Under the pieces are notes generated by a model. The model worked only from the letters and a program-made list of their open reading frames with translations. It searched no databases and was not told the DNA's origin. Both the position numbers and the translations under genes were made by a program. From Incurvaria masculella (Eukaryota > Arthropoda > Insecta > Lepidoptera > Incurvariidae), in the NCBI GenBank assembly GCA_946894095.1, contig OX335644.1, positions 7,731,595 through 7,795,594 of the forward strand: a DNA stretch of 64,000 nucleotides, written 5' to 3'. Shown piece after piece: positions 10,141 through 21,339 of the stretch (position 1 is its first letter; each line of letters starts with the position of its first letter).

Positions 10141-11821
10141 ACTGAACCAAAGGTATATTTCGCTTATCTTAAGCAACTCTTGATGTTTTACGTCAGTACT
10201 TTTTACGTAACTTATCCCTATCGGTGTAGTGACCCGCGGTGCCGCATCTCCTCGGCAATCATTTAAATGTGAACAAAACTTTTAATTTTCTCTCATTAAA
10301 ATTCGTAACACGACTAAATCAGCGAAATAATCTCAAGCAGTCGAGCAATCGTCCACAGATAGGCGAGGGACGGGTTTCAATGTCATCGTTACATCGAATA
10401 ATGCATTCACAACGTTTTATCACTCATTATAATATGAAATAACAGATTCACAATGTCATCGATACACAAATTATCAATGACCCATATTCGAATTTTTATT
10501 TAACTTTGTTAATGTCATCAATTAAAAATCATTAAATATTTTAGTATTTATTTTCGATAAATAAATTCAATTCATAAAAAAATATCATAAAACATTAAAT
10601 GAAATTTTAAATGCCTTAAAATATATAATTTGTAATGGTTGTTTACCATTATTGTATTAAAAAGATAAATTTAAATTAAATACTGCATATTATTTAAAAT
10701 ACAATACAATATCATTTTATTACTGTCAAAATAAATGAATATTTATTTATATTAAGGTTATTTTCTACTTATGATACCGATCCCACAGTCGAAGGGTTAA
10801 GCCAAGAAAAAGGTTTGATGGAGAGAATATTAAATAAGAACTCCTTCAACTTGACTATTCTAGAATGAGAAATAATTCGTAGCTTATGTTTTAACTCTGT
10901 ACACAAATTGACTAGAAAACTTTAAGTTTCGATGCCAAATTCAATTTCAAAAGGATCAAAAAATTATTATCAAATATAAATGTAAAAAAACCGTTTTATT
11001 TGTTTCTCTCGGATGGAATATCGATGAACAGAAATTCCAAAGTAAAGGCATTTATTAGAGTTTTTGGGTGGATAGCTACTGAAACAGCATGATATTTTAA
11101 ATATATCACATATACATTACAATAAGTCTCATCAAGACGAAATATTTAATGTTGGGATTTTCGGAAAGGAATTTCTTTTTTCGTCATTGATCATTAATTT
11201 AATTTAGAGAACGTAAGCAGCCAATAATAATATTATGTATTTTGTAATGTTTACGGCTGGAATTAAAGTAATGATTTAATAAATGATAATTATTGTTCAT
11301 CAAACTTAAAAATAAGTTTGAAGAGTACATTTGAATTTTTTTTTAAAGAAATTTTCAAATTTTATTTTCTTATCTTATTGTATTATTGGATTATTAAATT
11401 AAACTTTAGATATTTTGTTTATTTTTAATAATTTTATTTTTAAATTAATATTTTTGTATCTAAATTTAATACAGAAATATTAATATTATTATAGAAAAAA
11501 ATACTTTATATAATTAATATTTTTTAATTCTTATTCATTGAATTGAAAAATTAAATTAATTGAATTGTAATGTTTATTCATCATCCATGGACAGTACAAT
11601 GCACTCGGATTTGTCATATTTTGACACTGGCCAATATAATACAGTGTATGTATATTTTTTAATTGTGAGAAAGATATGTAGTTCTACAATCGCGTCTATG
11701 TACATACTCGTACTGATAATTATAAACGACATCGAAAAAAATTCATCTTAAATTTTTATTTGGGTTTCTTCAAACTAAATGTTAGAAAAAAAGTGCAAAC
11801 AAAATAACAAATGTTTTAAAA
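10141..11821. other. Extremely AT-rich DNA
   Basis: The stretch from about 10480 to 11560 is almost entirely A and T. No element ends or coding signals are visible, and short open frames have no motif. Confidence 0.45.
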
Positions 11822-12259
11822 TCATATTATTTTAATTGAACTAATTTTAATTGAAATCGAAGAACTTGAATCTAAAAAAAATATATATAAATAATATTTT
11901 CTTATAAATCGCATTGTCATTCCCGATACACCTGCGCTGTAGTCGATATCAATAAAATTCAATCGAATCACAATGAAATACACTCCCGGCATAAGTGTTT
12001 CTATTCCCCGCCACTCATTGTCCTCGCGGGGGAGCGGATACTCATGGCGCTCGACGAAAATAATAGAGCAAGGAGAAAATAGTTTTCCGCTGACTTCCCT
12101 TTTACGATAATTACATACGGCATTCCCCCAATACATGGCGAAATAGGTAAACTTATTATGGGATTCATATGATAACAAAAACCTTACTGTCCTCTTGGAT
12201 GCATACTGGTTTGTCTGGAGATTCCATGTCAAATCTCGGTCGGCAATATGCAAAGCCAA
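11822..12259 (-). CDS. Unrecognised 145-codon open frame
   Basis: The longest open frame in the window that I cannot tie to a transposable element or a repeat. It starts MALHIADRDLTWN and has a middle part RHEYPLPREDNEWRG followed by a hydrophobic Phe/Ile/Tyr-rich C-terminus. The 5' two-thirds (about 11900-12250) is clearly more GC-rich than the surrounding AT-rich DNA. The C-terminal third is low-complexity AT-rich sequence and may be read-through. There is no signal peptide, zinc finger or catalytic motif that I can name. It could be a chance frame, an exon fragment or a decayed element. Function unknown. Confidence 0.2.
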   Translation of the reverse strand: MALHIADRDLTWNLQTNQYASKRTVRFLLSYESHNKFTYFAMYWGNAVCNYRKREVSGKLFSPCSIIFVERHEYPLPREDNEWRGIETLMPGVYFIVIRLNFIDIDYSAGVSGMTMRFIRKYYLYIFFLDSSSSISIKISSIKII

Positions 12260-12379
12260 CTTTTTATCATTGTTTATAATGTGTTTAATATAAAATTATC
12301 GTGTATTATATTAAAATCCTTCAGTACAAAAGTTAACAATATTTCTGCTTGAAAGTACGAATATCGCTACCTCTTCTAA

Positions 12380-12495
12380 AGCGTAGTATGGTTATTCCCG
12401 CCCGGACTGGAACCATTGCATGAAATGAACGATGGTCGAAGCGGCAATGAATATTATATTGTCCGTGTTTTTTATCCAGTTCATAGCTGTCCAGT
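12380..12495 (+). repeat. tRNA-derived SINE, 3' fragment
   Basis: Matches the downstream half of the 54 kb SINE: GGTTATTCCCGCCCGGACTG, ACGATGGTCGAAGCGGCAAT, ATTGTCCGTG and ATCCAGTTCA. The head is absent. Confidence 0.75.
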
Positions 12496-12552
12496 TAAAT
12501 AAATTAAAGTATTCTCGTACATATTGTTTAAGAAATATGTGTTCTAGCAGTG

Positions 12553-12717
12553 TTAGGGCTGAGTGCACGGAGGGACAAAAAATCAAAATCAACGTCAAAG
12601 TATGATCAAACACGTCACTTTGTGTGGACAGTATGGAAGGAACTCTATGCGGATCACTAAAAGTGACGTGTTTGAACATTGATTAACTCAGCCGTCTCTT
12701 CGTGCAGCCGGGGCTAA
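12553..12717 (+). mobile_element. 165 bp TA-flanked MITE, copy 1
   Basis: Ends TTAGGGCTGAGTGCACGG and, reversed from the right, TTAGCCCCGGCTGCACGAAG, giving imperfect terminal inverted repeats bounded by TA. The internal GTCACTTTGTG and GACGTGTTTGAACATTGATT are shared with the copy at 51149-51313, which is exactly the same length. TA flanks suggest a Tc1/mariner-mobilised non-autonomous element. Confidence 0.75.
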
Positions 12718-12904
12718 GCATTGGTTTACAGTATAGTTTCTGATTGTATTTTACGTAAGTCATACTTATCGATAAAGTTCATTCTTCAAATATAATTTTG
12801 CATATTACATTATTTTGCAGTTTTTTTTGTGCTTACGATGGGTTAAAAAAATTGTTGGATACAGAAATGGCATCCGTAAAGATATTTTTCTTTCCTGTAT
12901 TATT

Positions 12905-13060
12905 ACTTATATCAATTACCCGGCTCCGCTTGGGGCAAAATCGGAAACAAAATTTTTTTGGGATTAAAATTAGCCTATATTTCAAGCCATACACATTCAA
13001 AAAATTTATTCGAAATCGGTTGAGTGCTTTTGGGAGCTCTTTCCAAACGTTTGTAGAGCT
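12905..13060 (-). repeat. Helitron-like repeat fragment
   Basis: CCCGGCTCCGCTTGGG followed by TTAGCCTATATTTCAAG and TTCGAAATCGGTTGAGTG. The order and wording fit the reverse complement of the 3' part of the repeat that ends GGAGCCGGG...CTAGT at 58 kb. The 121-codon open frame across 12798-13163 is an artefact of this repeat. Confidence 0.5.
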
Positions 13061-13334
13061 GATTAATACGAATACATTTCGTACACTCTCTCTGAAGAAT
13101 CAAACTTCATTATTTCAAAACTTTTTTAATTTAAGATTTAACATTTTTAAAAAATCGACTTGAAACTACTACATCCAACTTGACTCTAATCAGAATATTT
13201 TAAATTTTTTTTATTTATTTATTTATTATGGTTCCACAACAGAAGTATACACGTATGAGACAAAATAATATGCACACTTATAGAATTTAAAGGTTGTGTA
13301 CACTCCACTAAAGCAGAACACTACTTGCGTATAG

Positions 13335-13813
13335 TTAAGGCGCTAGGACTAGCCAACTACTCGCGCCATACAAATGCACTTTATAACAAATGTAATAATA
13401 TGTAGTGAAACGCTTCAGCAAATCCAAATAGAACTCCAGACTGATAATGGATTGTTAACATTATTTTATTCCATCATTTATTTAAATAATAATAAAAATA
13501 AAAAAGTTGATTTTTCTCATTAGAAATCTGAAAGTAATTCGATTTCTAGATATAAGCAAAAACAGCATATATGCATAAACAAAAAATTCCATTTGCTTTT
13601 AGATTTCTACATTTAGTCAAAAAAGTTCGGAAATGGACACCGTTTCCGCAATGTATTTTGTATAGAAAAAGGAAACATACATTAACGAAAATAATTCAAT
13701 TCCTAGACAAGGAATCATATATTGTAAGAATGACACTTATAATCGTCAGACTTAGTTAGTTAACTTGGGGTGCCTCGTCTAACTTTGCGATTTGGCTAGT
13801 ACCAGGCCCTTAA
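13335..13813 (+). mobile_element. TTAA-bounded element, about 480 bp, copy 1
   Basis: Bounded by TTAA at 13335-13338 and 13810-13813. The terminal inverted repeats are GGCGCTAGGACTAGCCAA on the left and, reversed, GGGCCTGGTACTAGCCAA on the right. TTAA duplication is the hallmark of piggyBac-type transposases. It contains a 62-codon frame starting MHKQKIPFAFRF that recurs unchanged but for one residue in the 37730-38209 copy. That frame matches no known transposase, so its conservation probably just reflects recent duplication. Non-autonomous. Confidence 0.8.
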
Positions 13814-14814
13814 GCAGATATAATAATATGGATATATGAAAAGCACATAAATTAAGTGTAATTTAAACAATAAACTGTATACCTAAAAAGTGAACAAAAA
13901 TACACACAAGAATATACGTTTTCTACTAATCTATACAAAAAAAAAGTATTCATAACTCCTTAACTCAGCTTACAGTATTTCAGTAATCAGAATTACAGTA
14001 TTTCCTATAACTATATTTTAATTTAAATTAAGAACACCTGAAAAATTAAAATATATTAATTTAATTTTTGAGCTACAATCCACATCACATGTTCTTTTAT
14101 GCCTTGGCGGCCTGACACTAGGCAGGGAAAATTATAGTTAAGCTCGCCCCTAGTTTCTTTACATAAATAGTGTTGAGGAAGCGCACCATGAATCTTAACA
14201 AAAAGGAAATTCCCTTAAATGAAATGGCACTCAAAGAAGGAGCTCAAAGAAGCCTGAGGTGCATAATATCTAAAGCGAATGGCTATCTGAAGGCATTGAA
14301 GCAACGTAATCGCAGTGAACGCCGTTCCACCATGTGCCTTTACAGGGGATTCCTATGTTATATCGACGCTAAGATTTTACACGAATTGTTCATTTCTTAT
14401 TTATAATAATTCCAAAAAATAAATGTTATGTGTATGTGGAATTGACCGTAAAGCAAGGACACATTAATGAAAGAAATAAAGACCTCCATTTTAATGTAGT
14501 GCAAGACTGTACAACCTGGCACTATTTCATAAAGTATATCAATATAGTCGATTCAACATACATCTCATACTCGTTAAAAAAAACCGACGTTCTTCTATAC
14601 TAGTCAATTTTCTTAGTGAGGAAGTGAATCGCACGAATGTACATATTTACTTAAAAAACATGATTCATTAAAATAAGAAAAATAACAAAAACGTTAATAA
14701 AACAAATCTTTGATTTCTTAAATTAAATTATTGTATCCATAATTCATACTAATATTTTAAATGCACGCGAAAGTCAGTATATACATTCTGTCGGTTTCGT
14801 TTTCACACCTAAAC
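13814..14814. other. No gene recognised
   Basis: AT-rich spacer. A 78-codon plus-strand frame at 14170-14406 (MLRKRTMNLNKKE start) has no recognisable domain. Confidence 0.35.
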
Positions 14815-14975
14815 CACTTAACAAATTCAGATTATTTTCGGTATAAAGATAGTCTGAACTTATGGGAAGGACATAGGCTACCTGGGGATGAATGAGGAAC
14901 TCATATGATATCCAGGAAATTATTCAGCGCGACATCAGTCCAAATCGACATTGACTCGAGCGGAGCCGGGCACAT
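14815..14975 (+). repeat. Helitron-like repeat fragment
   Basis: AACCACTTAACAAATTCAG, TATAAAGATAGTCTGAAC, GGACATAGGCTACC and finally GAGCGGAGCCGGGCAC follow the internal order of the family whose complete copy is at 57410-58552. Ends are not preserved. Confidence 0.5.
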
Positions 14976-15449
14976 ATTTTAATATTTTCTTGGCTAAGTA
15001 GCTGTTAAGTTTTAGTGAGATGGAATAAATAAAACCAACATGTAATCACATATGATGTGTTGTTAAGCAGACAACATTTCGTGTCTACCAATTTCAACGT
15101 TATCCTAATAGTTTTACATTCTTTTCCGTCCGCGACCGTTCGGAGAGAGGATATCTTTCGGTTCCAACAGTTATTGCATGCTCCTAGGAATACCTTCTCG
15201 GAAACTGCTGAGTACGCCGTCCCTTTACTGTAATTACTGCGCCGCTGACGGACCATAAAATCGGCAAAAATCACAAAAATGTTCGATGGGCTACTCATAA
15301 AATTGCAAAGAATTTTAATTAACAGGTTTTTTCATGGTCCGATTTTGAATTGGTTATATAACTTTCCCGTAGCCTTAGGGTTACAGTTGCTGTGTCGAAT
15401 ACTCTGGGCTTGAAGTTTGAAACATAGGATTTGCACCTATTATTTTGGT
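14976..15449. other. No gene recognised
   Basis: A 97-codon minus-strand frame at 15005-15298 shows no family motif. No repeat borders were found. Confidence 0.3.
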
Positions 15450-15530
15450 TTCTGGGATTAAATGTGTTCGGAACCCATACAAAACTTCCTACTTATGAGG
15501 TGGTATAGTTTCAGATTGACAATCGGTAAT
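15450..15530 (+). repeat. tRNA-derived SINE fragment
   Basis: Short match to the central SINE block: GTTCGGAACCCATACAAAAC followed by a GAGGTGGTATAGTTT stretch equivalent to TAGGTGGTAGGGTTT. Confidence 0.5.
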
Positions 15531-15723
15531 GAAAAAATATTATTTAAACGGCAATACATTTTTCGCCGTATTTTCTGCACATGTCAGTAACCGTACGTAC
15601 ATATCGAGGCTTATTCAAGAATGCATTAAGTAAAAAAAGTAGATTTTGACTTATTGCATTTAATGATGCAATTTTTCGCGCTAAAATCTTCAGACACACT
15701 TTATCGCACACTGACAAGGTCCA

Positions 15724-15750
15724 AAGATACCGTAAATGTTACGGTATCTT
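15724..15750. repeat. Perfect 12 bp hairpin
   Basis: AAGATACCGTAA and TTACGGTATCTT are exact inverted copies separated by ATG. It lies just outside the minus-strand repeat P copy and may be its terminal hairpin. Confidence 0.6.
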
Positions 15751-15777
15751 AATAGGTACGGCATTTAAAATAGAGCC

Positions 15778-16290
15778 AACTAAGTAAATTGGTTACTCTA
15801 ACTGATTAAAAACAGTTAGCCTTAAACATTACATATTACTGTATCTTTTAATTGTTTTTTTTAAACTGTGTGCCAAAAATGTTATCTTTTCCTGTTTGAC
15901 TAACTGTGTGAAAACTGTTTCTAGCTTTAGTATTTTTTTTCTTACGTCTTACATTCAATGGAAAAGTACTGTCCAATCTTTTAAAATTACTGCACCTCTT
16001 GCAATGTTTGACAAATTGAAATTGGACCGTCGGACGACTGTCTTTTAGTTAGTTATTCATTCAGTTAAGATAACCGTTTCAAAATCAACTGATCTGTCAG
16101 GCGTGTTATTTTTACCAAGCGATACTGTTCAATCGGTTAAAATTACTGTTTATTACTAACTGTTTTGGCTCATTTGTTGATACTTGCTTAATACATTAAT
16201 AGGTAGTAATGATAAATGACTGAATTTTCACTGTCACAGAGAACAGTTGCTCACCATTTTTTTCAGTATGTCTAGCAACTGCAAAAGCAT
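15778..16290 (-). repeat. Dispersed repeat P, copy 2
   Basis: The first approximately 230 bp are the reverse complement of 5684-5882. The remainder to about 16290 is rich in AACTGTT/AACAGTT-like words and may be the rest of a longer element that copy 1 lacks. No coding frame. Confidence 0.6.
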
Positions 16291-16814
16291 CCTACATCCA
16301 TAATTACTATTATATTAGTGACCTTACCTCATCTGCATACACTCACCTGAAATTACTTTTACGCACCGGTAATTAAACGGAATTAGAACAAGCTGTCTCC
16401 AAGGGATGGAGTAAGTGCATCGGTTGTCGGGTGCCGCGACGCACGGTGTAGTGAACGACAGCAGACGGTAAGCTGAGGAAGAATTTGCATACGTAATTAT
16501 ACGCTTTCAATACAAACTCCGTTACAAACTCGGAGCGTGTACGACCGGTGACGACGTGGTAAGTAAGAAGTTGATGGATACTCCTAAAGAATTTACTGAA
16601 TTTTCTAGAACGCCCCAATCCCCTGACAAAACATTAGAGTTGTCCTTGGCCTTGGGCAGTCAGTGCTATGACAGGTTGACTTGTATTTCCGGTATGAATA
16701 CGTCTGTGCAGGTGACAACAACTTTTTTTGAAGACCTAGCATAGCGCGCTGTGCTGTAAGCACAAAAACAAAGTGTGGGAGTGAGACGTCAACTCAAGTA
16801 CCACTACCGCTAGT
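16291..16814. other. Moderate-GC unique DNA, no gene recognised
   Basis: Contains ATTTGCAT (16493-16500) close to a TAATTA motif. The open frames of 62 and 81 codons on opposite strands have no recognisable product. Confidence 0.3.
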
Positions 16815-17005
16815 TAGAGAGAGATGGAAACATCTACCCGATGAGACAAATTCTCAAATCGTTATCAATACATTGTAGTCGCGCGAGTGTGAAATGTTTG
16901 TTTGTGAAATCTTAATGATTTCTCTAGTTTTCCTCAAAAAAAAAAGCATGGTGACCTGTGCATTAATAGATTGTTAAGGGAACGTGAGCAAAAAACCCGA
17001 ACAAA
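16815..17005 (+). repeat. Dispersed repeat Q, copy 2
   Basis: Direct match to 5897-6080: GAGAGATGGAAACATCTACC, TCAAATCGTTATCAATACAT, TTTGTGAAATCTT and TTGTTAAGGGAACG. Here it is followed by AT-rich DNA rather than by the GTCC repeat. Confidence 0.7.
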
Positions 17006-17189
17006 AATACTTTTTTTATGCAATCTACGAACAAAAACATTTTTTTTAAACTTTGATGGCTAGTATATTTTGTGCTAAGTAGTCAATTCGTCAAGAACAA
17101 TGATTTCACCACATACCATTTGATCAATATTTTAGTCTACATCAGGTACAAAGAAACTTCTCTTATTGTTTACAAATGAAGGTTAAGGC

Positions 17190-17390
17190 CACCCAGGCTG
17201 GTGCCATCGCACTGGGCAAGATGTTCAAAGCGACAATGAATAAATGTCTACGTTTTTTGTCCTGTTCAATTAAGGCTTTCGCATATAAAGGGAAGGTATC
17301 GGCATTACACCTAAGGTAATGTGAGGTAAATATTGTATCATGGCAGTAATTACGACATAAGCATCCAGAGCCAGACCGCTAAAAAATAAC
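17190..17390 (+). repeat. tRNA-derived SINE, body fragment
   Basis: Diverged body: GCCACCCAGGCTGGTGCCAT, CGCACTGGGC, ATGAATAAATGTCTACG, CATATAAAGGGAAGGTAT and ACACCTAAGG line up in order with the 54 kb copy. Confidence 0.65.
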
Positions 17391-17877
17391 AACATTAGTC
17401 CAATTCGGTTAAATACTTTATTATCACTTTTAAACAAGTTTTTCAAGAAGTTTCACCGAATTCTCATCAGAAGCTAATTAATACCTTAAGTGGCTGCACT
17501 TATAAAATAACCATGAAAATGCTAACCTTTCTAGAATAGTATCAATACTATGGATACTCAAAAAACAATATTTTTTTCCAGCAAACATCCAAAGCAATAT
17601 CACGTGAAAAACATTTAACGGGAGTGTCCATAATTTACCATTGTACCTTATTAGAAAGAACGACAGGGATTTAGTTGAGTGAAAATCCTGGTCGAAGGTG
17701 GACACTGCTGAGTAGACTTGAGTGGGAGTAGAATGTATAAAGTTGAGATTGCAGTATAGTGGGTACTGTTGTGGAGACGCCTCAGTTAGTTTTTCAAATT
17801 TTATAAACATTCATTTGAAGTATTCTATGTAATTTAAATAACGCTTTTCCATTGCACAAATGTTACAGTTTTTAACC
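17391..17877. other. No gene recognised
   Basis: A 110-codon minus-strand frame at 17478-17810 is hydrophobic toward its C-terminal part, but I cannot assign it. No start context or splice evidence supports it. Confidence 0.3.
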
Positions 17878-17937
17878 GACTTAAAATAAAAAACCGGAAA
17901 ATTGCGAGTCGGAATCACACACGAATGGTTCCGTACC
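17878..17937 (-). repeat. GTCC-bearing repeat, end fragment
   Basis: Only one end is present: AAAACCGG, GCGAGTCGGA, CACACGAATGGTTCCGTACC. The orientation is that of the copy at 24247-24545. It directly abuts the RTE remnant. Confidence 0.65.
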
Positions 17938-17940
17938 ATC

Positions 17941-18062
17941 GCAATGTCAGCCAGTCATTCAGCCAGCGTGTTTGCCATCCATTGCTGGACATACGCCTCT
18001 CCAATTTTCTCCAGTCCTCCCGTCTCTCAGCGGTACGGAACCATTGCTTTCCGGAGGGTGTA
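17941..18062 (-). pseudogene. RTE-type LINE, C-terminal remnant
   Basis: The minus strand encodes the tail of an RTE-clade LINE ORF2. KQWFRTAE, then DWRK, and after a frameshift EAYVQQW can be read, the same motifs as at 63449-63600. The CCGTC..GCTGGAC stretch and the downstream CTGAC-type tail match. Only the last 40 codons or so are present and they are broken, so it cannot function. Confidence 0.7.
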
Positions 18063-18239
18063 ATAGAAATGATTAACCCTTTTTGCAACATACCCTAATC
18101 GAAAATGACGATTATAATCTGTTGTTGATTTATAACACTTTTTAGATTACCGCCGTCGTTATACATATTTATTCAAAAACTCACGGTTTTTCATGCGGCG
18201 GGAGAAGATTTTCTGCGAACGAATGAATTAGCCCGTTGT

Positions 18240-18382
18240 CGACAGCTAGACTTAGATTGTGTTTACAATTTGTTTTCTTTTGTACGCCGTAACTAGCAAC
18301 TTGTGGAGATACTGAAAAAACCATGTAAAGACTTGTTTACCCATAAGTACACAAATAAATTTCATTTCATTTCATTTCATTG
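18240..18382 (+). repeat. LINE 3' end with TTCAT tail
   Basis: Ends in ACACAAATAAATTTCATTTC followed by further TTTCA units (to about 18381), a layout like the tail of the LINE at 47553 and of the remnant at 31075. Coding sequence is not recognisable upstream. Confidence 0.5.
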
Positions 18383-20434
18383 TGCTGTGCTTGTAGCTGT
18401 GTGTAGTTGCAGAATTAGCTTTGGCTGCATTCCTTCTGTCTTGCAATATTTTTTTAATAACTCGATTATTTTTTAGTTTTCATATTCGTTTTTAAAGTAT
18501 AACGTCGACCAAAAACATCACATTTGTTAGCATTACCAGCAAATTATCATAGATTACTTAAAAATGCAATAAAATAAAACAATCCTAGCATGAGAATGAA
18601 TCACATTACCTCAAGTTCAACTGAATATTTACTAAGCTTTAGTTGAATTACTATATTCATTAAGTAAATGTTTCAGGTCCGTCCATAAGTCAATCTCTCC
18701 ACCAAAAGAGTGCGGGAACATTGCCAATGGAAACACGATGTAGCGCTGGGGGCATATACTAAGAACACGTACGGAGTATTGGACTTTAGATGGGCTTTCT
18801 GATATTGCGCGTGCTGTGAATTTGTTGCGTATGTGAGTGCATCCGTGGAAAAATCGATGGTCAAGTTGGACAGGCGCCAGCTGTGGCCACCGCGCCACGG
18901 CCTCCGACCGACATTCATAATGAACATCACAAAAATCTGTTCTCGAATCAATGGCATGTCCTAGTTAAGTCTGCCTCCCTGCTGTTGGACGGTTTGGGCT
19001 CTGCGCAAGTCTAAATCAGAAGCAATAATGAAGTTACGAGTTAGTCGAGGTTTAATTGTTATTTTCGGGGTAGGATCGTTTGAAAATCTTGCTTTTATTT
19101 ATTCAAATTGGTGGCCTCATTATGGGTTAGCTCTAATTCGCTCATTGAATTTTTTTTATTATTAAGGTAATTCAATAAAATACGATTATCTGTACAATAC
19201 GGTCAAAATCATATGATTACTATTATTTATCCCCGCGTAATCTTAGGTTACACTTATTTAATTTACTTTAAAACATTTATTATTCACTGTCTTTTAGCAA
19301 TTCCGGAGTTTAAGTAATGATGCTACACTTATAAATAAATATAATGAATTACCAAGGATAATTAATGAATTATCAAAAACGTGATAACATAATACGAACC
19401 TAAAGAATTATATTTTCTCCTGCAAATAGGATATATATAAAAATGCAATCTATTATACATAGATCTATATATTCCATAGATTTTATAATCTCAGCACTTT
19501 TGGTTGGCTATAGAGGTCATATACGAATTTGTTCATGAATAAGACGAAAGTTGCTTAAAAGCTAAAAAAGTTATATTATACCTGAAACACACACACAATA
19601 GAAAAATGTGGAAACCAATGTAGATAGTTAGCCTGCCATTCTTATGTGTACAATAGAAAATTCATGCTGACGATTTTGGAATACAATTCGCCATAGACTA
19701 AAAAAGTAACTGGCAATCTCAATCTAAACAAAATGGCGAAGTAAACGTGAGGCAATTTGCCAATGGAGATGATTTACATTTTATAGTTAGATGTGTACAG
19801 AGGCCGTGCAGGGTCAAACATAATAGTAGAAGTTAAGCTCATTTGGAAAAGTTTGCGATCGAGTTGGGGCGAGTTGGGGCCAGTTAGTATGTACCGGGTA
19901 CCTTAGATCGGTCCCGACCGCACTACCTTATGAGGGGACCCGAATAAACCCGCGGGAAGATAAATATTGTATTTTGTATTGCTTTTTAGGGTTAAACGGC
20001 GTTATTTTTTTTAAATAAACATTTTATTTTTTACACGAATGTATTTCGATGTGTCGTTCTTGTATCATCGTGTATGTCAATGTTGAAGCAATACAATTGA
20101 TGATTTTCTGAAATCAATCGAAAATAACAAAGTCTATTCTTAGGCTTTCAGTAGTGAACTGGTAACATTAATATACGATCCGGGTCGCCTATTTAAATAC
20201 ATGCTTTGCTCCAATTACATTTAATAAATACCTAGATTTAAAAAAACTTAATGGAGTATTCTAACTTATACATATAACATATATATGACAGATAAATAAA
20301 TAACAATATCAAATAAAATGAAAATAAATGATAACAATGAAAAAAGTTTTAGTAAAGCGCTGTCAATAATCGAGATGAAGCAAGCCTGGACGCGATCATC
20401 TGGCGTTTTCGTCAGTTTTCGTCCGTTAAGGCAA
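18383..20434. other. No gene recognised
   Basis: Overlapping minus-strand frames of 88 and 94 codons at 18632-18957 contain no motif I know. A duplicated decamer (GAGTTGGGGC) sits at about 19862-19881, followed by a GC-richer piece to 19960 and AATAAA-type AT-rich DNA. This could be the edge of an old LTR, but no borders can be proved. Confidence 0.35.
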
Positions 20435-20560
20435 TTTGATTGAGGTTCATTCTATGAGAACTGCAGGTCCCCTCCCTACTTTCTAGGTGACACCACCTAC
20501 TTACCATCGCATTGGTATTGATTCAAAAAATGATCGCGTTTTCCATCCAGAGAAAAAATA
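20435..20560 (+). repeat. tRNA-derived SINE, central fragment
   Basis: AGAACTGCAGGTCCCCTCCC, CTTTCTAGGTG, ACCATCGCATTGG and GTTTTCCATCCAG follow the SINE order. The segment around GCGGCAA is missing. Confidence 0.6.
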
Positions 20561-21145
20561 TAATAAAAAAAAAACAATTATTTCACTCTGCGATGAATAT
20601 TCGCTACATATAAATTGTAATTAATAATAGCATTGAAAAATATTACACCGATTTTCCTTAATACAAATCAGCCTGAGTACGTGAATTAAAATTAAGACCG
20701 GCCAAGAATATGATTAAAACAGTTCGAATGAGCTCAAGCAGAAAAAAAAGGCTTTCCAAATTCGAAAACTTTTCTGTGGACGTCGAGTAGTTTTAAAGTA
20801 GTTTGCACGCGACCGCAATTTGAGTTTCGCATGTCCTCAACGGCTTTGTGTCCTTAGGTTCATAGAACAACATCAATATGTATCCGCACCCACGTCCCTT
20901 TTCTTTCATTCACTGAACACACAGCTGTCTAAGTGAATATCTCGGAAATATTCCTAAATAGCTCGTCCCAGAGTTTCTCTTGTTCTGTTTACGGCATTTA
21001 CCTTTTGCTCATATAATCAAATCGTTAACAGATAGAGTATTCCCTTGATTTAAGACATATTCTACAAATAATTGTGTGTTAAATAGTCCAACAGAACGAA
21101 TCACAAGAAGTTACCATATGAAGAAGGGATTGAATTCAAAATCCA
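20561..21145. other. No gene recognised
   Basis: AT-rich spacer without a supported feature. Confidence 0.4.
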
Positions 21146-21263
21146 GCATTGATTACGGGAGGAGGGACTGCAGGAGAATTTCAAATTATCGGTATACAGC
21201 AGGTGCCGAAATTGGTAGACGCAATACCAGCGAATGGTTTGTTTTCTGGTTCGAGTCCAGCCT
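21146..21263 (+). repeat. tRNA-Leu-like dispersed repeat S, copy 2 (best preserved)
   Basis: TGCCGAAATTGGTAGACGC (21204-21222) reads like the D-arm region of bacterial or plastid leucine tRNAs. GGTTCGAGTCC (21248-21258) is a perfect B box. The spacing of about 40 nt between them suits a class II (long variable arm) tRNA. There is no intact acceptor stem, and the same head sequence (GCATTGATTACGGGAGGAGG) precedes all three copies. It is therefore part of a dispersed repeat, probably a SINE. Confidence 0.7.
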
Positions 21264-21339
21264 AATAAATATATGGCCCTGTAAAAAGAACTAATAAAAA
21301 AATTAAGTTAAAAATAAAATTAATAAAAGTGCTAATAAA

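Noticed and set aside
12798..13163. 121-codon plus-strand frame
   Set aside because: Covers a reversed Helitron-like fragment and AT-rich low-complexity DNA.
21204..21258. A functional tRNA-Leu gene
   Set aside because: No acceptor stem or anticodon arm can be built, and the same extra head sequence occurs at three loci, which marks a repeat.
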